Part shown: positions 57,101 through 64,000 of the stretch, piece by piece
How the letters are laid out: each line of letters starts with the position of its first letter
How positions within the stretch are numbered: the stretch's first letter is position 1
Source: Malachius bipustulatus
Lineage: Eukaryota > Arthropoda > Insecta > Coleoptera > Melyridae
DNA length: 64,000 bases
Reading direction: 5' to 3'
NCBI GenBank assembly: GCA_910589415.1
Contig: OU342633.1
Coordinates: 43,840,210-43,904,209, forward strand
Made by a program: the position numbers and the translations under genes
The notes under the pieces: model-generated
What the model was told of the DNA's origin: nothing
What the model saw: only the letters and a program-made list of their open reading frames with translations
Database searches by the model: none

Positions 57101-60100
57101 CATTTATAATCACGTAAGTAAAAAGTAAATAAACCTCAGCGTACAATTTAAATTAAACAAATCTCAATCCTTTAATACACGGATTGATGATAAATAAATA
57201 AATAAATAAAACAATAATGTTTTTAAAATTCTACTTTACATTGGTGATATTATTAACGATGTAATTAATGTTTCGATCCTTTTAAAACAGCATCTTCAGA
57301 CATATTAATGTAATTATGTAATGAATACTAATATTATTAAATTAGAAAGTTATAATTAAATTTCCTCAGAATCTTCTCGATTGTTGACATCAAGAAGAAA
57401 ATCAAGCAATAGACAGATATCAGACGTTATTGTTCACAGACATTAATAATAACTAGGCCATGAAGGCGCGCGTACGCGCGCCCTTATCTGAAGTGATCCC
57501 CGAGTTGAAGTGATCTTCACAACTAACATATGCCCCCTAACATTAATATCGTACAAGCATTTTATGATAATTTTGGTTAATTGGAAGTACGGTATCTGAA
57601 ACTCAGTTAAGGTGCGATGTCCCTCCACTCCATTCAATTCGTCTGTTCTTAATGGTCTTCCCATTCCCAACTCCCTTCTTAGAAGGACTTTCTTAGTGCA
57701 GGACGCTGAACCCACCTCCATGTGCCATACATTAAGATCTTCGAATTTATTTTCAAGAAAATGTTCGTATAGGTACATGTACCGGGTGATCCATCACTTA
57801 TGTCCACCCCTGAAATAGAGGTTAATTTTAAAGATAAAAAATTGAAACTTTGAGGATTTGTGTAATTAATATATGACCACATAATGGCATAATCAGATTA
57901 ATTATTTTTTTTTTAGTTGAGCCATCAGCGATAAAAAACTGTAATTTGGTGTTAATGTGACCAAAATAAATTCGATTTTTCCTTAATACACCGATAGAAA
58001 TCGATTAATAAACTCAAAATCGATGAAAATAAATATCAAAAACCTAATTACAAGCCTTTGATTAAATAAAATACTTAAAATATGGAAATGACAGGTAAAA
58101 TGATTGATATATGGTAGAGTAATAAAACTGACAAATCTAATGAGGGTAGGTACCTACCATAAATAAACTTCAAAGCAGTCAGAAGAATGTGCCATTGAAC
58201 TCGAATGGGGCTTCTTTAATGAATGTTTACTTAGGATATGTTTACTTAACATTTGTGCCCTTCAAAATCCTGATAGTTTTATTGCTTCCATAAATCAATC
58301 ATTCTAGCTGTCATTTCCATATTTTAAGTATTTTATTTAATTAAAGGCTTGTAATTAGTTTTTTTGATATTTCTTTTAAGCGATTTTGATTTTCTTATTT
58401 GATTTCTATCGATGTATTAAATAAAAATCGAATTTATTTTGGTCACATTAACACCAAATTACAGTGTTTTTTATCGCTGATGGCTCAACTAAAAAAAAAA
58501 TCTGATTATGTCTTTATATGGTCCTATATTAATTACACAAATCCTCAAAGTTTCAATTTTTTATCTTTAAAATTAACCTCAATTTCGGGGGTGGACATAA
58601 GTGATGGACCACCCGGTACAGGTGTAACAACTATGACGACAAACCTCTTCAGTGAGTTGTTAATCGGCCATCCCGCAGTCAGGAAAACATAGTTTTTCCA
58701 CTATACAAATAATTATTTTATTTTGTGTTTCGAAGTTATGGTATTGAGAAATATGTAATGTGTTTCGCGTCAGCTGACCATAAAATGAATTAAATTTTGG
58801 TACATTTCACATGCATGATCGCATTTTTTTTTTTCGCTTCTGTGACTGCAGCTGATTGTCATAGTTTCCTGTTTCATCAATGGACATCGATTCCGATAAA
58901 CTCTTGAATTTTAGTTTGAGTCTGTAATTATTCTTCATTTATTCAAAATCAAAATAGAATCATTGTGAATCTTGATAACGAATTGTTAGTTTACCACAAA
59001 TTGAAGAACTTTAAGAATTACTTAACAGTTCATTGAAAGCGTGTAGTCCACACGGAGGTACTTGAAATAGGATCAGATTCCCGCTCGCTTCCCGCCAACG
59101 ATTCGCTGACGGACAGTACTTCAGATGCCGCGACGCCAAATTCAACAACCTTCAAATTATTCAATAGTAACAATGTAAGCTTTCAAGCCTAATCGTTGTC
59201 ACATTTGGTTTATTAAATTTCGTAAACAAACTATCAGAATTTTCTACTTAGCGAATCATTCAAACGTACAATAGGTAGGTGTGTATAATATTATTATTCG
59301 TATATTATAGAACATTATTATTGTAAAAGTGAACCACGATAAGACACCTAGCGTACACTCACCGTGAGATTCCCCCGAGTCTAACGAATGTTAAAGAATT
59401 CGTTTATTTCAGAATATTTTAGATGGTCAAACTTCAACTTTGTCCATTAAAGCACATTTTGAACTCTAATATTTCTAATACATCCAAGTTGTCTGTGTTA
59501 TTGTCTACTCGTCTCCTATTACATCTGCAATTCTTCATATTACGCCCAACTACATTGTACGGTGTTGTCTCTTATCTGAATCTTATTCATATTCTTTATC
59601 TGACTCTTATTCGTATTCTTTATCTGACTCTTAAACTGATCTGGGTCTTTCAACGACGAATCTTATTTATTATCTTTATTTGAATCTTAAACTGATCTTC
59701 AATCGTACAACGTATTATGCTGCTTCTTGTATATGTAAACACTAATGTTAATGGAAAATGTTGCATTGAAATTTTCGACACCACATCTAACATATTGGCA
59801 GCGGTGCGCGACACTCGCATTTTGAGGCCTCAACCTTCACTTTTCTGGGATCTACACTGTTCACGCGCCATCTACCGAAATATTTCTCGTGGAAGTGTCA
59901 CCATTGCGTTGTTTAGAGGCCTCAACCTTCACATCTCTGGGATCTACACAGTTTACGCGCCATCTACCGAAAGATTTCTAGCGTGGGTGTCACCATTGTA
60001 TTGTTTAGTCACTGTACAGATTTCGCTTTGTGTGATAACAGGGATCTGTACACTCCAAAATTGGCAGCGGTGCGCGACGCGCGCATTTCGAGGCTTCATC

Positions 60101-63100
60101 CTTGTATGTGACATCTCGATTTTATATAAGGATTCAATCAGATAAGGGTGAATAAATAATATCAGTATGATAGGGAATCTCTTATGGTATGCAAATAATA
60201 ACTGATATTATTAATTGGATTCCTGATTATCTATTATCTGTTAATTCAGTTCAGACATTTTTGGATGGAATTGATTGAAAATAATTAAATCGATATGATT
60301 TTTTCGACTGCAGGCGGGAGTAAAGATCACAAATCAAAGGTGGATGAATAATGACCATCGAATTACCATTAAATGGATTTTTTTCAGACAATGGAAATTA
60401 CAGACGGTTGAAAAACATATTAATATTTCTTTGTTGTTAATTTTCATTAATTTATTTTATTTCTAAAAGATGGCAATCCCGGTTTTTTGTCCTATTTATA
60501 AAATACTCTGGTGTAAAATAATGTCTAAAATGCTCTTTTTTCCAAGTCAAATTTCTCTCGGTCCTTTTCTTAGCTACCCCCTTTCATTATAAAATGACAT
60601 TTGAAAAAACAAAAAACTATTGACACTAGAGGCCCTTTTTGGTTCTATTATAAATAAAGTTCTGATTTTTTCTCTCACATTTTATGATAGACTTTTTGAA
60701 AAGCTGATCTTTTAATGGTGAATGACAAAAAAAAAACAATATGACAGCTATAAGAGCAATAAAAAAAATGAAAATTTTGGGATCTAATCGGCTTTGGAAA
60801 TATTTGAAACGTCAGATGGGTAGCTTTTCAATAATAAAAAAATCATAAAAATAAAAATTTCGATTTTTTTTAGTTTTTTCAGCGTATTTCAGACACAAAT
60901 GTCCATTCAGATTACAAATCAGCATCAAATTCCCCCAACTTTGCTAATTTAACCGAACCTGCAACTCTTAAAATAAAAAAGTTTTGTCAAAAAAAAGTGA
61001 CAACACTGCACTCCACTCCATAGAAGGTAAAATAGTAGGTATTCAGGTTTATACCCAGATTTAGCAAGTTTGGTGTCAATTGTCACATTTGTCACAACGA
61101 GATGTCTCATTTTCAATCAACACCTAATATGAGGTGCCTCTTGATTCTTCTTCTTGACTTCAGCGTCTCCCTCGGAGGTTGCTGATCAACATGGCGATTC
61201 TAATCTTAGAGATGGCTGTGCGAAATAGTTCAGCTGATGAAAGGCCAAACCAGTCACGTAGGTTGCACAACCAGGAAATTCTGCGTCGGCCGACATTTCT
61301 GCGTCCTACGATTTTTCCTTGCATGATAAGTTGGAGAATCTCATATTTTGAGTTACGCATGACGTGTCCAAGGAACTCTAGTTTTCTTTTTTTAACAGTA
61401 AACAGGATCTCCATTTCCCTGTCCACTCTCTCCAGAACACATTGGTTGGTAACGCGATCCATCCAGGAAATTCTTAGTATGCGTCTATATATATATGCCT
61501 CTTGATTAGCCATACTTAAATTCAAAACCAGAAGCCAACAAAAAAATAAATGTGCATTTTGACACCCTTCTCTACAGCGATTTTAATGACAGCTGTTGTA
61601 TTTGTCGTAATGAAACCAAAATTTAGTCTGATTTACAATTTTCAATACCGCAGTTGAGAGTTGGGTTATAAAAAAGCATTCTAAACAATGAGAGTTACAA
61701 CTGCCAAGAAAAATTGGGAATTTTTTGGGACTACATTGCGAATTTGTATGAATTAAATTTGAATTTATGACAAAATGGCATTTATTTTTTTACACCCACT
61801 CTCCTGGAATCGAATTCGAAGACAAAAAAAAATGTAGAAATTTTATCGGAAATTCATTGATTGAATTCCGGACCTGGTCTATTATGGAACCCTGGAAAAT
61901 TGTCACAAGTAGAAGAAGCAGACAGGTCATATAAAATAGAGAGGGTCTTGTCATAATAATATTGTTATAAGTGACAAGTGACAGGTTATAAGTGACATAA
62001 TAATAATTATTATTAAATTAAGCCAAAGTATTATCATTACTGCCAATTTTCATTACTGCCAATTTAAGTGGGTAATTTTATATTTAGCACAACCATGCAA
62101 TGAACAGTCATACGTGGCATCAGCTGATTGTGGCATTATTCATGTTCATACTCAGGAAGACGTTATGACATTCAACTTGTCAATTTTCTATTCTCCTGAG
62201 ACATCTGATTGGCTAAAAGTTCCGAGAGGTGGAGTCAAAGCAATTTTAAGCCAATCAGATTTGCAAATACAAACTTTAGGGAGTCAAAATGTCATCATTT
62301 CTTTGTAAGGTTAAATCTAGGTTAGGTTAGATCTAGTGAAATCTAATGAAGTGCATGGTAGGTTCGGCTTGTGCCATAGGATGCATCCCAGGAGGCCACA
62401 ATGCATGCCAACAATTTAGTGCAGTTGCCCCCCCCCCCCCCCAGTGTGATATGTTGTAAAAGAGCATGCCATTTATTGACGTTGTGCTTGATTTCACTAC
62501 ATTAATCCACTCACGGAGACTATGCGTGATCAAAACTGTGCTGTGTATTGGTAGATACACTGTACCGAATACTGATGAGTCCCAAATAAGACGAAACACG
62601 TGCCTTCAATTTCCACCTCTATTAAACACAACATCAAATGAACGGCGTTATGTTTTACAACATGCCATTCATATCTTGTCTGTAGGTAAGAGTTCTTTGT
62701 TTTTCCTAAGCCAAGGTATACACAATCAAATATACATTAGTAATATCTAATAAAAAAATAAAAAACTAAGAAATAAATGTCACACAACAAAAGGTAGGTA
62801 AATTAAAGCTAATAAAACATAATAATCGACTTACAGAAGGTGAGCCCTCATGCTTTTGAGGTTGAGGGTAATTGTCCCTGTAATTGACAGTTAGGTGCGT
62901 GTCCGATTTCGAGTGTTCCTGTTTGTTTTGCGGTCTAGGAGAAGGTCGTGGACTACTCCGAGGACTGGAACTAGGACTCAACGACCTGCAACATTTACAA
63001 CGGTCAGGGTGACATTCACAACGGGACAATGTCCGCATTACTTTGTTTCAATGATCTTATTTTCTCTTTCGATATCGGACGAGGTATCGGTTACCGACGG

Positions 63101-63115
63101 GGCGGAAAGAGTCAT
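48124..63115 (-). CDS. GRAMD1: Aster / GRAMD1, ER sterol-transfer protein
   Basis: Twelve coding exons on the minus strand: 63042-63115, 62835-62985, 55695-55920, 52036-52346, 51814-51930, 50742-50926, 50407-50677, 50032-50224, 49800-49973, 49562-49736, 48315-48435 and 48124-48252, 708 aa, all phases consistent. Aster proteins sit in the ER, bind the plasma membrane through the GRAM domain and carry cholesterol through the VASt/ASTER domain. The order seen is: Ser/Pro-rich start (MTLSAPSVTD), pre-GRAM YKSRSEDFKRLFKDVPDDER, GRAM domain (DYSCALQKDILVQGRLYVTQ, TKEKTALVIPNA), LGLTSDDEDYIAP, VASt (VIPIHIDQLFTLLFT, GMIEKNCWYGLEDFF), one transmembrane helix (TYIIFGVLLLLLVLNVMLYY) and a coiled tail. 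ATG 63115 is supported by phase but not by homology; alternative first exons are possible. Confidence 0.92.
48546..49484 (-). mobile_element. piggyBac derivative with transposase C-terminus
   Basis: 939 bp flanked by TTAA (48542-48545 and 49485-49488), with 14-bp perfect inverted ends CACGTAAAGTGCCA and TGGCACTTTACGTG. The minus-strand ORF 49050-49331 encodes the Cys-rich C-terminal domain of a piggyBac transposase (RRCWNVCFNKIYAESGRK, LKCSGCDKHVCLECF). The DDD catalytic core is deleted. Several copies of GCGAGACCA-nnn-TGGTCTCGC or close relatives (48561-48581, 48616-48636, about 48762-48777, about 49254-49272 and 49309-49329) look like subterminal binding sites. It lies in an Aster intron, same orientation. 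Confidence 0.9.
52347..55694. other. Aster intron 3, repeat-rich
   Basis: Holds a 15-base C run at 53182-53196, repeat-like sequence at 53.3-54.8 kb without a recognised family, and a SINE-like unit at 54845-54935. A Lys/Arg-rich minus-strand ORF at 53706-53933 has no recognised homology. No host exon was recognised here. Confidence 0.4.
54845..54935 (-). repeat. tRNA-derived SINE head
   Basis: On the minus strand GCGTAGCCTAGTGGTTCAGT resembles a pol III A box and GGTCGCGAGTTCGGAACTC resembles a B box, at tRNA-like spacing. The acceptor stem does not pair, so it is not a functional tRNA gene. The body and tail of the SINE were not delimited. Confidence 0.45.
57465..57482. repeat. 18-bp perfect GC-rich palindrome
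   Basis: GGCGCGCGTACGCGCGCC is a perfect palindrome, 16 of 18 bases G or C, in strongly AT-rich intron DNA. Confidence 0.8.
57782..58616. mobile_element. Large foldback element (about 310-bp arms), second family member
   Basis: Arms 57782-58094 and 58309-58616 are inverted copies around a 214-bp centre, bordered by TA (57780-57781 and 58617-58618). The ends read CCGGGTGATCCATCACTTAT and a near-complement. Size, arm length, TA borders and end motif (C[AC]GGGTGATYCATYA) match the element at 4878-5691, but the arms differ, so they are related subfamilies. Located in Aster intron 2, where the pre-mRNA could form a long double-stranded hairpin. Confidence 0.8.
59050..59172. other. Coding-like GC-rich island of unknown strand
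   Basis: The plus strand reads VLEIGSDSRSLPANDSLTDS followed by TSDAATPNSTTFKLFNSNN and then a good donor (AAT/GTAAGC at about 59173). The minus strand is also open (EVLSVSESLAGSERESDPIS). GC-rich third positions resemble real exons in this window. No ATG or good acceptor was found on either strand. It could be an alternative Aster exon or part of an unseen plus-strand gene. Confidence 0.25.
59581..59628 (+). repeat. Two-copy 24-bp tandem repeat
   Basis: TCTTATTC[AG]TATTCTTTATCTGAC occurs twice head to tail (59581-59604 and 59605-59628), with decayed further copies downstream. Confidence 0.7.
59795..60105 (+). repeat. 92-bp tandem duplication flanked by repeated GGCAGCGGTGCGCGAC
   Basis: Units 59824-59915 and 59916-60008 both start GAGGCCTCAACCTTCAC and contain GCGCCATCTACCGAAA. 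TTGGCAGCGGTGCGCGAC followed by GCATTT-GAGGC occurs before the first unit (59795) and again at 60061, so the whole block is a composite repeat. Family not recognised. Confidence 0.6.
61147..61496 (-). mobile_element. 5'-truncated LINE with 12-bp target duplication
   Basis: 350-bp minus-strand insertion flanked by TGCCTCTTGATT (61135-61146 and 61497-61508). It encodes the end of an endonuclease-RT protein (YRRILRISWMDRV, KKRKLEFLGHVMRNSKYE, GRRRISWLCNLRDW), stops at ...NLRGRR and ends in an (AAG)n tail at 61147-61160. It is a different family from the full-length LINE, with a similar AAG-type tail. Located in Aster intron 2. Confidence 0.85.
62203..62260. repeat. Palindromic CCAAT-ended repeat
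   Basis: ATCTGATTGGCT (62203-62214) and AGCCAATCAGAT (62249-62260) are perfect 12-bp inverted arms. The centre contains GGTGGAGTC, the complement of the centre motif in the copy at 37751-37811. Confidence 0.6.
62428..62442 (+). repeat. Poly-C run (15 bases)
   Basis: Homopolymer of 15 C. A matching 15-base run lies at 53182-53196. Length is prone to sequencing error. Confidence 0.7.
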
Positions 63116-64000
63116 TTTCGGGTATTTGGAATCAATTATTTACTGATGCCGGTGCCATTGATAAAAAAAAACAGCAAACGATGCACTGCCAGAACTATTT
63201 TTATTGTTCTAGAACTAGCACAAGCACTACTAGTTCTAGTTCTAGCTGTAGCTCTACTAGACAAACAATAAAGTCAGCCAAGCAAACCAAATAATGGGAA
63301 AAAAGGACTCATCTGATTGGCATTCCAGTGTGCAGGTACCACAAACTAAAAACAATAGTTCAAATTAACACAAATTAAAAAAAAAATGGAAAGAAACTGA
63401 CGACACTAACTACAAAAGATGATTGGTCAACAGGCAGTGTGTGTGTTCAAAATAACAAGTAACAATAAGGATAATAGAGGAAATAAATGAAATTATACAT
63501 AATTACATACAGTACAGTACAGTGTAGTGTAATGATAAATGGAATTGGCAATTAGAATGAAATAGTAGCTGTACCATTATTTCTGTTCACTTACATGAAA
63601 TGATACCCCTAATGTAAATATTATCAAACAAAATACATGTACAGAAGTAAACAATAGTAATCAAATATTGAATTAGGATGCCCCTCCATTTCTTGGGTTC
63701 ACTGGTTGAGTTGAGGTTCACTGTTCACTGTTCACACAGGAGTTCATTCAACATCACCATTCGCAATCCACAATCTCCATTCTCCATGGAGTTCCAGGTT
63801 CACTCAATGATATACTAACCTCTCTTAGATCAAGTGAAGAGAGAGATGAGTGACACCAACATAAAAGTCATGCGTTAGAAAAGGATAGGGAGAATAGGTA
63901 GGCAAAACATTGCAAATCGCCGTAAGGATACATGTAAATATGGTGAAATTGTTCGTCAAATTTCAATAACTTACTAACGTTTATTTGTTTTCAAAAGTGG
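63116..64000. other. Upstream flank of Aster
   Basis: Presumed 5' UTR and promoter of Aster on the minus strand, or a further upstream intron. No other gene was seen. Confidence 0.4.

Larger units (their letters stand above)
55921..62834. other. Aster intron 2 (6.9 kb)
   Basis: Contains an (AAAT)n tract near 57190-57210, an 18-bp GC palindrome at 57465-57482, a foldback element at 57782-58616, a coding-like island near 59050-59172, tandem repeats at 59581-59628 and 59795-60105, a truncated LINE at 61147-61496, a palindromic repeat at 62203-62260 and a C run at 62428-62442. The remainder is AT-rich without recognised genes. Confidence 0.5.

Noticed and set aside
57443..57778. 111-codon minus-strand ORF before the second foldback element
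   Set aside because: Looks faintly protein-like but matches no family I know, and the frame runs into the GC palindrome and the element edge.
62300..62335. Telomere-like GGTTAGGTTAG sequence
   Set aside because: Only two partial TTAGG units. It is not an array.
62466..62750. 94-codon plus-strand ORF near the C run
   Set aside because: No recognisable motif. The ATGCCATT start is repeated as an inverted copy nearby, suggesting repeat DNA.

Overview
The window is nuclear DNA of an arthropod, most probably an insect. It is AT-rich, with short exons bounded by GT-AG introns. It holds single-copy metazoan genes (UFL1, Pez, cyclin K, NSA2, RpS27A, MTG2, Aster/GRAMD1) and a dense load of transposable elements. 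The order cannot be fixed from the sequence. A beetle-like genome is only a guess.

Layout. 1-9 kb: two tandem C2H2 zinc-finger genes (minus strand) separated by a pile of mobile elements: a hAT element with a TA-flanked element inside it, a large foldback element, a 5'-inverted LINE and a piggyBac-type MITE. 9-14.8 kb: mostly non-coding, with a decayed coding remnant and a small secreted WAP-domain gene on the minus strand (four exons, 115 aa). 14.8-19.3 kb: UFL1 (plus), carrying a Harbinger derivative in intron 1. 21.4-26.2 kb: Pez/PTPN14-21, a FERM-PTP phosphatase (plus). 28.1-29.7 kb: cyclin K (minus). 30-31.7 kb: an intergenic stretch with four perfect CRE palindromes. 32.4-36.3 kb: NSA2 and RpS27A (plus). 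The RpS27A intron is filled by an unusual element with inverted-repeat ends and an internal tandem array. 37.3-47.0 kb: a 5'-truncated Aster paralogue (minus). Its large intron contains MTG2 (minus) and a full-length APE-RT-RNaseH LINE (plus). 48.1-63.1 kb: the complete Aster/GRAMD1 gene (minus, 12 coding exons). Its introns hold a piggyBac relic, a second foldback element, a truncated LINE and other repeats.

How the genes relate. UFL1 is an ER-anchored UFMylation ligase. Pez is a cortical phosphatase-family scaffold of the Hippo pathway. Cyclin K partners CDK12/13. NSA2 (60S maturation) and RpS27A (40S protein plus ubiquitin) both serve ribosome production. MTG2 serves the mitochondrial ribosome. 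Aster moves sterol from plasma membrane to ER. They are unrelated housekeeping neighbours, not an operon. The strongest candidates for something undescribed are (i) the intact, GRAM-less Aster paralogue with MTG2 nested in its intron, and (ii) the RpS27A-intron element whose tandem units resemble its own terminal repeats. Splice sites and reading phases for all multi-exon models were worked out by hand.
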